Assembly: GCA_964017045.1 (NCBI GenBank)
Contig: OZ024804.1
Location: forward strand, 21,890,537 to 21,954,536
Source: Omphiscola glabra
Taxonomy: Eukaryota > Mollusca > Gastropoda > Lymnaeidae
Direction of reading: 5' to 3'
DNA length: 64,000 nucleotides
In this document: piece after piece, positions 34,736 through 46,814 of the stretch
Position numbering within the stretch: position 1 is the first letter of the stretch
Layout of the letters: each line of letters starts with the position of its first letter
Made by a program: the position numbers and the translations under genes
Notes under the pieces: generated by a model
What the model was told of the DNA's origin: nothing
The model's database searches: none
What the model saw: the letters and a program-made list of their open reading frames with translations, nothing else

Positions 34736-35106
34736 AACAGCTATTCTGACTACACAATATACACTCCAAAACATCGCAGCTATTCTGACTACACAATATA
34801 CACTCCAGAACCTCGCAGCTATTCTGACTACACAACATACACTCCAAAACATCGCAGCTATTCTGACTACACAATATACACTCCAGAACCTCGCAGCTAT
34901 TCTGACTACACAAACATACACTCCAAAACATCGCAGCTATTCTGACTACACAATATACACTCCAGAACCTCGCAGCTATTCTGACTACACAACATACACC
35001 CCAGAACCTCGCAGCTATTCTGACCACACAACATACACGCCAGAACCTCACATCTATTCTCACCACACAATACACGCGAAAACCCCAAAGCTATTCTGAC
35101 CACACA
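34736..35106. repeat. 39-bp minisatellite, about 9-10 copies
   Basis: Units of CAGCTATTCTGACTACACAA plus TATACACTCCAGAACCTCG, alternating between AAACATCG and GAACCTCG endings (a possible 78-bp higher-order unit). The ORFs on both strands are translated repeat. Confidence 0.95.
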
Positions 35107-35880
35107 ATGATTCACCGAACGCTTTTTTGCTGGTCAATTTTCGGGAACAAGAACAACTCAAAGACGTTCAAGACTGAATACAATATGTTTCACTGCCATC
35201 AAAACAATTTTTCATTTTTTTAATATTAATAAAAGCAACTTAACTTATCCTATCTCAAACGATCTTATCTTATAAAATGTCACCAAATAACGTGATATCA
35301 TGAACTACATTCCCCCCCCCCCCCCCCCCAAAAAAATAACTTTCGCAAAATAAAGTTTAGGATGCCATACTGAGCAAGGAGAGTGCAGCATAGACGCTTG
35401 AGTGAATCATCCTAATTTGGGTACCGGCATCAAATGATGGCACCTGAAATGCTTAGACCGTAGTCGAAATTGTAATGTCTCTTGTTAGTGCTGTTGTGTT
35501 ATAATATTAATGCAGTGTTTTCAAGCCTGAAATTTGTCATCAATTCTTGAAATCCGTTAAAATTAGGTTGTGTTGTAATGTTCCAACAACACAGCTGTCC
35601 TAAAATATACTTGAGTAAAATTCGGTTGTTGGAAAAAAGGACTCCAGGAAATTATACCCAAACGAGATTTCCCGGGTAACGAAGCATAATGACAATAAAA
35701 TTAATGCACACGAACAAAATATTGAAAATATTGTATTTAATTGATAGAATTTCATTGTAACATGTTCGTTGGGTGTGAGCTAACGTTAATGTTTAGTCAT
35801 TTTGTCTTGATGAGAAACTTTTACTGTGATCACAAGAACATCTTATGGAATCAATGAAACCTTATTGAACAATTACATTT
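35107..35880. other. Intergenic, no gene seen
   Basis: A long C-run (about 35311-35329) followed by A-rich DNA; nothing coding. Confidence 0.5.
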
Positions 35881-35884
35881 CATT

Positions 35885-36465
35885 AAAACAGTGACATCTT
35901 AAGGGAAACAATGACATCTTAAGGAAACAATAACATCTGAAGGAAACAATAACATCTTAAGGAAACAATGATATCGTAACTAAACAATGACATCTTAACT
36001 AAACAATGACATCTTAAGGAAACCATGTCATCTTAAGGAAACCATGACATCTTAAGGAAACAATGACATCTTAAGGAAACCATGTCATCTTAAGGAAACT
36101 ATGACATCTTAAGGAAACAATGACATCTTAAGAAAACAATGACATCTTAAGGAAACAATGACATCTTAAGGAAACAATGACATCTTAAGGAAACAATGTC
36201 ATCTTATGGAAACAATGACATCTTAAGGAAACCATGTCTTCTTAAGGAAACAATGACATCTTAACTAAACAATGAAATCTTAAGGAAACAATGGCATCTT
36301 TACTAAACAATGACATCTTAACTAAACATGACACGTTAAGGAAACAATGACATCTAACTTAACAATGACATCTTAAAGAAACAATGACATCTTAACTAAA
36401 CAATGACATCTGAAGGAAACAATGACATCTTAAGGAAACATTGACATCTTAACTAAACAATGCCC
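35885..36465. repeat. 19-bp minisatellite, about 30 copies
   Basis: Units of AAGGAAACAATGACATCTT with an AACTAAACAATG variant. The unit is not divisible by three, so no long ORF results. Confidence 0.95.
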
Positions 36466-37272
36466 TACCACTTTACCCAACTGCCTTACAATTTTCCATA
36501 CAGCCTGTTTTATGGCGCAACGTTGCTTAGCAATTGGTGTACAAAAAGATAATAATAATATGTATTGTGAGATACTTTTTAAAGAAAATAAATGATCACA
36601 ATATCTCGGCACATACAAATCCATACCTTTTATAAAATTTTAAATTAGTTTAAAATTGTAACATTTGTATAGTTTAAAATCCTCATTTTACTTTATGTGA
36701 TAAATCACACGTTTATTATCTAAATCATACAGTTCTTTATTTATTTGAAATGAATAATTATTAGAAGTAAATTTTTTCTGACAAGTTCAAATAGGCATTG
36801 TTACTTTTGAAAAGTGTTACTTTGTATAGAGTACATAGAATGTAGAAAGGGTTTCACGATTACATCATCTACACCGTGTTATTAAGTACACTGAAAAATT
36901 GAATAAAAATTGTGTACATTACCATATACAACATACATCGATGTAATATATAAGGGCACATTGGCATTGGCGTTGAAGTCAAAGATATGTATCCGAAAGC
37001 CGAGTTATTTGACTAGAATCAAGGGACATCTATCAAGAGTCATTTACAAGATATCAGGGTTATTTATCAGGGTTATTTTTTTATTGAATCTGTGGGCTGT
37101 GGGATTAAGTACCGTAATCCCAGATAGTTCCATGACATTCAGCTATATGAGTCAAGGTAGAAGAAATTGTCCCTCTTTGTCCATGAAATAACTTCCATTA
37201 TGCTGTATTCTATATTAGGACGGGCCTGATCTACTTCCCGAGAGTACTGATCTACTTCCCGGGAATACTGAT
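36466..37272. other. 3' flank of the protease gene, no other gene seen
   Basis: Probably holds the protease 3' UTR (minus strand). No other coding exon recognised. Confidence 0.4.
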
Positions 37273-39639
37273 CTACTTCCCGAGAGTAGATGGGCTTTTC
37301 GGAGACAGAATACAGTCAACCCCCACCGCACTTCTCCCCACCCGTGAGCTGGACGCCCCACTGTGCGTGTGGTACCAAATGGGACCAAACAATCCGAAAA
37401 CATTGCTCAGACTGACGCCCCTTCCTAGGATCAACACAGGCGCCCCACTGCTGCCGTAACAGGTGGACGTGTCGTAGGTGTATTCGGTCATTTCGACGTT
37501 ATAATCAAACCCGTCAGTGGACTGGACAGCCCTTTCTATCCATTGCCCCACAGTTATCATCTTGTCGAATCCATGGGGGTGAGAGATGATAACCGATAAG
37601 GGGGGCCAGCTCTCGTCTTCCTGTCTGGTGTGGCACAGTTTTTTTCTCATGGAGCTCAGCTTAGAATTGGCGATGGCGAGATACTGCCCCGACACTTTGT
37701 CGTGCGTGACGCACTCCATCTCAAAGTGGTCGCGATCGAGGTCGCTCCCTATTTCACGAAGACCATAACAAACTAAAGATGGGTTGTCGGACGTTCTGTC
37801 CGCGATTTCCTCGTCAGCGCGTTGTCCCAAATCAGCCGTTACGACGGCGCGTCTTACTTCCTCCTCATCAAACACAACGTGCTTGGCCGTCCGCACGTAC
37901 ACACTCCACCACCCCGATGGCTTCAGTGGGTCAGGCGTGTCAACACATTCGGGACACGGGCAGTCCCTGGTGATTCCATCGTGAAACTCGCACTGCACCA
38001 CGAACCCGGTACCTGTGTGCGCTATGGTCTGACCTCTGAATTTCGAGAAAATGTAGCCGTCCGGTCGTTTCGTGCTCGTGTACTCCACACAAATTTTAAC
38101 CGTGAGATCGGACAGAAGTCGGATTAGCTCAAACACGCCCGTGTCTCTGTACTCCGGAGGGAGATCTTCTATGGACAAATCCGTAGCCGCGATGAAATCT
38201 TTGTGGCCAGGATTTTTTAAGCACGCCTCCCACCGTTGGCTTGGTCCAGTTCCTTCATCTAGTTCCTCACATTCGTGGTCTCCTGGATGAAGAGGTTTCA
38301 TGAGATGGATAAAGTTAACACATAGATTGGTATTTTTGTTTAGTTCTCTAATTAAATGTGTTGATGATAAAGAATTTTTTTTTCCATTTTTTACTATTAG
38401 ACACCTCACCCGGTTAAATTAGGAGAGTGCTGTTCAAAAGTATCGAATATAACTCATGCCTCAAAGAGCAGAACTAGAACAAACATCCACATTGAAGAAT
38501 TTAGAAGCTCAAATAGTATACACCCCTGGTACAGTGTTTAAACACTTCATTTCATCATCAGCGATTCTGTCACATCCGAAACCCTAAACTCACAAGTTTT
38601 CTGAATTGTAACCTAACCAGTTTCGATAAGACAAACATTGAAATCTTTGGTGTAAAAAATAAATTTTGTCATATTTCACCCAATCAAATTTGACCCCGAC
38701 AGCACGGACACAAGCGCTATACAAGTAATCAATCGTCATCATCACCAAAAAATATTCATACGAAGAACTTTTACATGTTTACTAAAGTCAGCATTTCGGA
38801 AACGATGAGAAGAGTAATTTATTTAATTTCCATATCTCTACCTTGATCCTCCCGTTTACGTTCTTGACTTGTAGGGACCTGGCCACCTGTAAACAGAATA
38901 CGTACATAACGGTTTAGAACTGGAATAAACGCGTTGATTTTCGGACAATTGGGTCTCCGGATAATCAGCTTTAAGAAAACTCCACTCTCTACCATTTTAT
39001 GAAATAATTTTTATGTCCATGACATCCTGAAATGTTATTGAATTTTTTTTTAAATCCTGCTTTTTATTATGATCTATTATACAAATTTGAGCCATTTGTT
39101 TATCAGTTAAATTAGAGGACTTTTAAATTTTAGGTAAATTTCGAGAGATGGGTCCGCGTTTTTTTACCAAAGCCGCCATCTTAGTTGACACCCTAACCTG
39201 AACCCTAAATCTATCCCTAAACCTAACCTGAACCCTAAAGTCATCAGCAACATAACAAAACGCGCAAATGACGCCATGGCTCCATAACTAGACATTAGCC
39301 AAATTGTATATAATTATTACAAAAATTGTTTTTATTCTTGATCATTATTTTCTGATTTAAACAAAACAACAACACATAATTGGTCTGTTACAAGACCACT
39401 GTCCAATGTGAACCATTGTGTGGTCGTATTATCTGCGAGAGCCACATATTAGTAGATCTAGAGCCATACATATTAGAGCCACATATTTGGAGCCGCAGTC
39501 TCGCAGTTGCAGCCATAATGCTTAATCAGAAGCAGTGACTTCAAAGTTGACTCGAGGAAAACCAAATTAAGAGAAACTGTTATTTACCTTTGCTGTTTCC
39601 ACGTCCAATCAAAGTGTAATGATGTTCAATCGTAGACAT
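37273..39639 (-). CDS. Trypsin-like serine protease, three exons, 368 aa, no signal peptide
   Basis: Exons are 39588-39639, 38842-38886 and 37273-38282. Junctions AAAG|GTAAAT, TTTACAG|, CAAG|GTAGAG and ATCCAG| are phase 1 at both introns and give 368 aa starting MSTIEHHYTLIGRG. The protease fold is suggested by HTGTGFVV (first barrel strand), the His in TAKHVVF (about residue 167) and the nucleophile Ser in GSSGAPV (about residue 311). I cannot place the catalytic Asp with certainty. A cysteine cluster DCPCPEC precedes the His. There is no N-terminal hydrophobic segment, so a cytosolic or regulated role is more likely than secretion. It resembles uncharacterised trypsin-like proteins abundant in molluscs. 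The substrate is unknown. Confidence 0.82.
39125..39310. mobile_element. TIR repeat with CCTAACCTGAACCCTAAA core, copy 1
   Basis: In intron 1 of the protease gene. Ends TTTTAGGTAAATTTCGAGAG and the complement of CATTAGCCAAATT are diverged inverted repeats. The core has TTTTTTACCAAAGCCGCCATCTTAG-like sequence and CCTAACCTGAACCCTAAA. It is related to 49998-50240 and 50400-50700. Confidence 0.65.
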
Positions 39640-40346
39640 GGTTGATGTCGGTCGTTGATGGGCAATCACTCGGTAAATGTGTCAACGGTGCAATGACCAG
39701 TTTCATCCCATGTAAGAGGCAATGTTAAAGTTTGTTTTTGATTTACGATAAGAGACGAAACTGACATCCGTGCTCCTCCCCGAATAGCGACTACACGCAC
39801 ATATCGCTGGTGTGTTATTTGCAGTTGTGTCCGTCTCGTGACGAATGTGACCTACTTGCGTGAGAGATTAAATGCAAGGAGTTAAGTCAATAGCGGCAGA
39901 GCCGGTAGTTATCATTATATGGCTCTTGAAACGCAATCATTTAGTCTTAGTTTAATAGACAAATTCTATGTTATATTCGAATTAGTTTGATTAAATCATG
40001 TGAACGATTTATTTGGCATGGGCTTTGCTAGGCTGGGATTAGGGCAACCCGGGCATTTGAGAGTTGAAAAATAGAGAGAGCCGCTTTAAAATGGATCTTG
40101 TCACTGCGCACGAATCTTGTCCCTGAGCGCTAAACACTCTCGCTACGCCTCTGGAAATAAGTACCGCCGAGGACGAACCGCTGGGTGTAGACCCCCCCCC
40201 CCCCCCGGGGCACGTCCCACCCATCTCTTCCTACGCTACTGTCACCACGGAAAATGTTTTTTAAAAAAACAAAAAACATAAACAAAAAAAAAACTAATAA
40301 AATAATATAACATGGTTGTGCTCATCTCCCATGACAACAGTAAGAT
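39640..40346. other. 5' flank of the protease gene
   Basis: The promoter should lie here, but no TATA box or initiator could be assigned. A C-run near 40193-40206 and a TACGCTACTG end near 40240 suggest a further MITE fragment. Confidence 0.4.
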
Positions 40347-40700
40347 ATGCAACACAAAGATGAACCTATGAAGATAGCTTTAAATGGACATCGCTGTATG
40401 GGCAACGCTAAGATGGAACGCACTACGGTGACACACAAGGCAACAAGGAAGCACAAAAGACTCGAAGAGACCTTGTGTAGAGCAATTAAGAGTGGTGACC
40501 AGCGCATTACGGCCCTGCTGACGAGTTCTCTACGACCGGATTTCGAAACCCTTAAGGTCCCCACAGCTAGTACAAAGAATAAGGCAATTTGGAAAGTTTT
40601 AAAATGGCTGACAGCCTTTTGGGGCACGAAGGATCTGGGAGTAGTAGGGCTTTGGAATGCCCACAATGGCCTGAACGCCATGCAAAACAATCTCTATTAG
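40347..40700 (+). CDS. Unrecognised ORF, 117 aa
   Basis: An uninterrupted 117-codon frame starting MQHKDEPMKIALNGHRC and ending NAHNGLNAMQNNLY. Composition is protein-like (Trp, Lys, Leu spread evenly) and not repeat-derived. I recognise no domain. It could be a small gene, a last exon or a piece of a mobile element. The complementary strand is also open for 122 codons, which lowers confidence. Confidence 0.22.
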   Translation: MQHKDEPMKIALNGHRCMGNAKMERTTVTHKATRKHKRLEETLCRAIKSGDQRITALLTSSLRPDFETLKVPTASTKNKAIWKVLKWLTAFWGTKDLGVVGLWNAHNGLNAMQNNLY

Positions 40701-41405
40701 TGATTCGAGACAAAAGTAAATTAAACATAATAATTATGTCTTTTTAATCATTTAACACAAATGTTATTGTATCAACTATCAAATATTAATTACTTGCATG
40801 CCTCCATTCCTACGAGCCCCGACTACATGCAGCGATGACCTAATGTTTGTCACATACTTATCGGAAATTTGTTCCGTGATATCTTTTATGAGATTTTTGT
40901 CATGTAATAGGAGATTTTCGGCTGGAAACGAAATGTGGTGTATTAAATTATCAAGAGTGCTAACTAAATTTTTACAACCCTGATGACAGAGCATGGGTTT
41001 GATGAATCTATTTTTTAAAAAAGGGCTAGAAGGGAGAGAAGGTAGAGGTGTGGATAAGTTGGGGGAGGTGGATACGGTATTTATTAAGCATTGGTAGATG
41101 GCGGGAAGGGCGGGGGAGATTAGGAGGAAAACGTATGATGGAGGAGAGGGGAGTTAAATTTATGTAAAGACATTGTATGTCATACATAACACTGTTTTAT
41201 AGACATAAACACCACCGTCTTACAGACATATGCACCGCCGTCTTATAGGTAAACAATAGTAAACATACAAAGTAGGCATAAAACATCGAAGATACATTTT
41301 TATGAGTCTATGTAGGTGATTGGTTCAATTTAGCGTTGTACAGACCAAAACAGTTGACATTAGTTCTTGTTATTTTATAATAAAATATAAAATATATAGT
41401 TGCAG
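40701..41405. other. Intergenic; one possible exon on the minus strand
   Basis: On the - strand, 40994 down to about 40796 stays open (NLIKDITEQISDKYVTNIRS) and meets CAA|GTAATT at a possible donor. No homology is recognised and no partner exons were found. Confidence 0.3.
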
Positions 41406-41410
41406 CAGCA

Positions 41411-42043
41411 ACTATGGCTAAACTGAATAAGCGGGTGTGGAATAATCTCAATCTAACTGACAAAACAAAGCTAAGTGTCTATCATCAGGCATGCGTGCGT
41501 GGCAGTGAAGTGTGGACCCCATATACCAGTCACGAGCGGAAACTCAACAGCTTCCATCAACGATGTCTGCGTCGCATTCTACGCATCCGATTGCAGGACA
41601 AGGTGACTAACACAGAGGTATTTGAACGTTCCAAAATGTGTAGCATATTCTCCGCTCTTAGCAAGTAGCGCCTTCGCTGGTTAGGCCATGTAAGGAGAAT
41701 GGAGGAAGGCCGTATTCCAAAGATGCTGTTGTATGGAGAGTTGGCAGAAGGGACAAGACTTATTGGACGGCCTCGCCTGAGATATATGGACGTTTGCAAA
41801 AAGAGCATAAAGGGAGCGAACATTGAAGTCAATAAATGGGAGATCATTGCCGAACAACGTTCCAGCTTGCGAACGGCTGTGTACGAAGGAGTGAAAAAGG
41901 CAGAAGATGTGCGGAACGAAGCCCATGCAAGAAAAAGAACAGCACGGAAGGCCAAAATTAACCAGGAATCATCATTCTCCTGCGTGAAATGCAGACGAGA
42001 TTGTCATTCCAGGATTGGCCTAGTGAGCCACTCGTCGAAGTAG
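41411..42043 (+). mobile_element. 5'-truncated LINE reverse-transcriptase C-terminus with zinc finger
   Basis: The frame reads LNKRVWNNLNLTDKTKL, FHQRCLRRILRIRLQDKV, a TAG stop at 41666-41668, then RLRWLGHVRRMEEGRIPK and GRPRLRYMDVCKKSIKG. It ends with CVKCRRDCHSRIGLVSHS, a C2H2-like finger. This is the classic C-terminus of a non-LTR reverse transcriptase. The TAG replaces a codon in an otherwise open frame, and a short deletion has removed residues before GSEVWTPY. Only the last part of the element remains. Confidence 0.88.
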
Positions 42044-42115
42044 GACTAAAATATAGCTACTCCATCGTCTCGTGAAGACGGAAGGATGCCATACATTTTA
42101 TAATTATTGAAAGTG

Positions 42116-42440
42116 AAAGAAAAACTGGAGTCCTTTAAAACTTCAAAACCGATTTGAAAACACACCTATTTCGCAAACTCCTGCTGGGTTGATGTTGTCT
42201 ACCATCTTTTCCAGCTAGCTATCATCTCCTAAACGTATATTGGCTTGTTTTGTTTATGGTGATGTAATACTTTGAAATCGTATGCTCGTATGTAGTTTTG
42301 TATTGTTGCGTTTTGTATTTCAATGTGGTAAAATATATTTTTTTTTTCATTTCTCTTTTAATGTGGTTAACTTTGTACCCCGCTTCGAGCCTTTAGGGAT
42401 GAAGCGTGATTTTTAATTAAAATTTATTATTATTATTATG
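42116..42440 (+). mobile_element. CR1/L2-like LINE 3' end with (TTA)n tail
   Basis: A frame reading LESFKTS, then after a frameshift KTHLFRKLLLG and a stop. A 3' UTR with TTTGTACCCCGCTTCGAGCC and a (TTA)n tail at about 42424-42439 follows. It is typical of CR1/L2 3' ends. Confidence 0.78.
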
Positions 42441-42511
42441 TTAAATGCAAATGACATTACTGGCTAATGGCATCAATCTTGTCTTTGTTGAACTGCCGGA
42501 GCACCGTACTG

Positions 42512-42995
42512 CAGTGGTGTATCTAGGGTTAGTGTCATCAAAATCATGTAAAATCTCGGTGCCCCCTCCATCTGACGTCCAAGATGGAATTTCTTCTTGT
42601 TAAAATAAGTCCACAATGTAGCAATGACAAGAATAAAAACAAATAATTGAAAGTCAGGAGGTAAATGTATTTAAGAACTGTAACTTGTACGTATAATCAT
42701 TTGACCACATCGTATATGGTATCAATGGAAAGCTTTATGTCTCAGAATTTAGATATAGCTTCCTGTCACTGACGAAAGTTACCGAACACTTCAATCGGCG
42801 TGGAATCATTTGTCAAAACGGTTTTATTCTGATCTAATTATAGAATCCCATCATTTCTGACGCATCAACCTTGAACTTGTATTGAGCAATGTGTTCTCTT
42901 AAAATATGCATTTTTTTTTTCAATTTGGTGTCACCTCCTGAGATGGTGTCACCCAGTGCGGTCCGAAGCCACCTACACCCCTGGATACGCCACTG
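42512..42995. mobile_element. hAT-like non-autonomous element, 484 bp
   Basis: Ends CAGTGGTGTATCTAGGG and CCCCTGGATACGCCACTG are inverted. Flanks CCGTACTG (42504-42511) and CCGTGCTG (42996-43003) match at 7 of 8. The interior has no transposase; GATGGTGTCACC and GGTGCCCCC motifs lie near the ends. Confidence 0.78.
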
Positions 42996-44661
42996 CCGTG
43001 CTGCACTGACATTCGGAACGATTCTTCTATAAGGTTCAAAGTAGAAAACATAAAATAATGGATTATGTTAGTATTACCGCTATGTTTTTTTTATGAACGT
43101 CAGCCGCATTTTTAGTCTCCCAAATGTCAAATTGGAAAGAGACACAACGGGAACATTAATCACAGATTGTGCTCAGTAAAGCTGTTCGTCGTCAATAGAT
43201 GCACCATATTTTGTTAGGTATATTTGAGGCGTACTAAATTTTCTGTGAACAAATACAATAACCACAGAATAATCAAAAATTTATTAAATTTGTTTACATT
43301 TCATAGAGTTGACTTGAGATGGGAAACACGTATCAAAATTTAAAAAAAAAGGGGAAAATGTGGTGAAGAAATTCGAGATCTTAGAAGTTCAAAGAGTTGT
43401 CTGACATCACCGGGCTGAACCACTCGATACAATAAAGTCGTTAGACTACCGCGGTGTTTGTGTGTCACGTCTCAGAGCTCCACTCAAGGTTCTCGGATTT
43501 TCTGGTTATTATGAGATTCAAAAATGGCTTCTCCGAGAGTAGCTGACGACGTAAACTAAAAGCCAGTTTGTGAGAACGATCGAACACAAGTTCTTCTGAA
43601 CATCAATTGACCACAAGATCTTCTGATCGATCTTTGTCTGAAGAGCAAGTTGTTATTTTCGCACCTCCTTTTAAACTGCAGTCATTCGTGCAACAAGGAC
43701 TCTCAAAGTATTTCAAACTGAAAACCACAGCCAAGTTTGTCCTGTATTTCACACACCTCTGGGCCTTGACTTTACAAAATATGTCTTGCTATTCACAGCC
43801 AGATCCAACACAAACGACCAATATATAAAAAAAAGAGAAAAAACGGTTGATCTAATTAAAAGCTGAGTGAAAAATTCTTTCAAAATGTTTCCAAATAAAT
43901 TAGCATAATTCATTATCTCTCTGCGAATTTTTTTTTTCAAGCACATTGTATATATAATAATATATGGTATAGCTTTAGATCAAATGAAGTTATTGGTAGA
44001 GATTCCACCATTTAAAAAAAAAACGCATTCAGAATTTCAGTTAACATAAATACGTATTCGTTAAAGGTAAAGTTAATGTTAAAGTTAAAGTTAACTTTAA
44101 ATAATAAGGGTAGATTTAAAAGCCCCACTTAAACCAGATCTGTAACAAATTTCACATTTCATCTTTCTAGAACACGAGCTTTTTAAACATTTAAATGAGA
44201 AATATATTTATTTTTTAATCCCAAGGAATACAAAATATACATCGCTCCTATAGTCTATAGTACCGATAAAACGTTAAAAGAAAGATTTTAAATAAAAATT
44301 TGACAACATAAAGAATGTTTCAAACATTTATATTTTTGCTTGTTAAGAACACCTCCGTTTATGCGTTCAATCAAACTGACATACTCTTAGTAGTGGTACG
44401 AGACCTTATGTATATTTCTTTTTTATAGATTTTGCTAAAGGTGAAAATAAGGGGTGGGGTGGTATAAATTTCTAAAAAGGACAATTGTAAACGTAAAGAG
44501 CGTAGATTAATATAAAAAAAAATACAGTTCTAATGAACAAGACACAATCAGGCATCAAGTAAAAAAGAAGTAACTATATTTTACGCAGACAAAAAAAAAA
44601 AAAGAACGAAATTAAATTTGTATAAATCTTTACGGAACATGTCATTAAGATACCTGACATA
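42996..44661. other. Intergenic, no gene seen
   Basis: AT-rich; short ORFs without homology or splice context. Confidence 0.5.
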
Positions 44662-44840
44662 CAGTGGCGCAGTGAGGGGGGCAGGGGCATCATGCCCCGG
44701 GCGCTACTCACAAAGGGGCGCCAAATGATATATTTTACTATAATATTGTATCGTTTTCGAATAGGGGGGGCGCTAAAAAGGTATTGGGGCGCTAAAAAGG
44801 TATTGTGCCCCGGGCGCGAGTTTAGCTCGCTAAGCCACTG
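44662..44840. mobile_element. GCGCC-rich hAT-like MITE, copy B
   Basis: Same family as 21251-21433, inverted. Ends CAGTGGCGCAGTGAGG and CTCGCTAAGCCACTG, with a perfect 8-bp duplication CTGACATA (44654-44661 and 44841-44848). Confidence 0.9.
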
Positions 44841-46023
44841 CTGACATAGTTTAAAAGAAATTGAAAGATAGTGTTTGAAAAAGTTTTTTTGAAAACTTTA
44901 TTCGTAGCCTTCAAGTTAGGCCTACAGCAATTATTTTTTAAAACTTGTTCGTACAACTATGTTTGTTTTTTTTAAATGATTTTTTATAGCATGTTAATGT
45001 TATTATAATTATATTATTATTTTTTAATGCTTAATTTATTGCAATCTAAAATAATACAATTTGATTTTTGTTATTATTCTGCTTTCTTTATTCCAACCTA
45101 ACATCATAAGCATTTTTTTTTTAAATTTAATGAATAACTTATTTGTTTTATATTTAAAAGTTGAACATATTATTTTCTTTCATAAATAAAACTCATCATT
45201 AGGTTTTAAAACATTCATGTTTTTCTACAGGCAAGATTCTGGCTCAATGTTTAAGACTTGATAAAACAGAAGAGTTTCTTTTTTTTAAAATAATATATAA
45301 GAAAACATGAACAAAAACAAAGCTTTCTTCTCGAATGTCAAAATGACTTTTTCCCCAAACATCGCTGGCAATTTCCGAAACTGAAGTGCATCATTTAGCC
45401 AATCGCATTTTGCCGGAGCGCAAACTTCAAAAAACTGTTCTCCATAAATAAAATTTATAAGTGTCCGCATTTTCATCAATACAATAAAACAATTGAAGCA
45501 TCAGAAAAGGTTAGTAGAGTTGCCGTCAAGATCCCTTCTCGTAATTGTATAATCTCGAGAGCGAGATGATGGATTCAAAATCGTTTGATACGTGGTCAAA
45601 AGACTCTTTCAACTGCAAGTACATCGAAACGGATAGTCGATGAAGAAAGCAATCCTTTGCGAGCTCACACTTGACCTGTACATTTGACCTGTACACTTGC
45701 CCTTTACACTTTACATTTTGACATGAAAAAAACACCTAAGATTTCTTTTTTAAACACCAACCAATCAGCTAGGTCCTTCCTGGAAGACGATGTAATATAG
45801 ATTGGGCCAAGAGCTTCCTTGACGCTCTGGAATATTGCTGTTGTGTATTAGCTGTTGTCGGTATCGGTGAAGATATGAAAACGTAATACCTCATGGAGCG
45901 ATGACTACAGCGCACTAGAAACATTTAAGGCGATGCTTATTTCTGCTGAGTGCTTTTTTTTAAAATCAGACTCAGTAAAAGTCATTTCATGTACGCAGTG
46001 TCGGTTTACTTCGCATGGCTGAA

Positions 46024-46065
<42 letters not shown>

Positions 46066-46814
46066 GTATATATGTATATTAATTTCCCAGAAGCGTAGGC
46101 TAATAAATTAAAAGAAAGCATACTATATTTATTTACCTAACAGGTGCATAACTTTCTTATGTTCTTATTAGTACAACGACTGGTGTTTTCATTTTTTTTA
46201 CAATAGCTGGAATTTTATCAGTCGTACAATGACCAGTTCTGAGTTGGCCACTTTGTGGAGCATGGAGATGTGATGAGATGTACACTTGATTTTTCAAGTG
46301 TATATCTCGTCGCATTTCCTTGCCATCTCTATTTAGTCAAAGTCACACACCAATAAAGAATCAGATTCTTGAAATAATGACCGATTTAAAACTAGTTAAT
46401 AGTTTTAGAGAAAAAAAAGGATATACGTATTAGTTGTTTAAAATATGTTCTATATCTCATTTCTGATCGATTTGTATAAAGATTGAGTCGAAGTTGAATA
46501 GGATTATCTTAGTCTTTTAATCGGTCGCACGAAATAATAATCAGCACTTATTAGTTGACTTCTGCTTCAAATTACTAAGCACTCTGTTATTTACAATGTT
46601 GTGGAAATAATATCCCTATTATTATTCACGTTGCTATACTCGATGCCATACATATTATTATTATCTGCTTTGTTTTAGACATTGTTGAACGCATACCATT
46701 TCTTCATTTGAAAGTCTTTTTAAATTAACGATATCTCCAAATGCTTCAAATATCCATAATTTTATATTTTTTTCTTTTCAAATGTTCAACCTCGCAGCTT
46801 GAGACAACTTCAAA
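44841..46814. other. AT-rich upstream region of the GPCR gene
   Basis: No coding exon recognised. It contains a (TA)n run at 46027-46063 and an imperfect 22-bp hairpin (46268-46289 with 46294-46315) about 500 bp before the GPCR start. No promoter element could be assigned. Confidence 0.45.
46027..46063. repeat. (TA)n microsatellite
   Basis: About 18 uninterrupted TA dinucleotides. Confidence 0.97.

Noticed and set aside
35885..36465. Possible CRISPR-like array of 19-bp repeats
   Set aside because: Units are contiguous without unique spacers and the genome is eukaryotic; it is a minisatellite.
38283..38409. N-terminal extension of the protease frame starting MRCLIVKNGKKNSL
   Set aside because: This part precedes a pyrimidine-rich acceptor ending ATCCAG at 38283 and is intron; two upstream exons with matching phases supply a better N-terminus.
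40779..40994. 71-codon minus ORF with a possible splice donor
   Set aside because: Composition is protein-like, but I found no acceptor or partner exon and no recognisable domain.
45285..45735. Two minus-strand ORFs of 64 and 69 codons
   Set aside because: Short, AT-rich flanks, no domain, no splice context.
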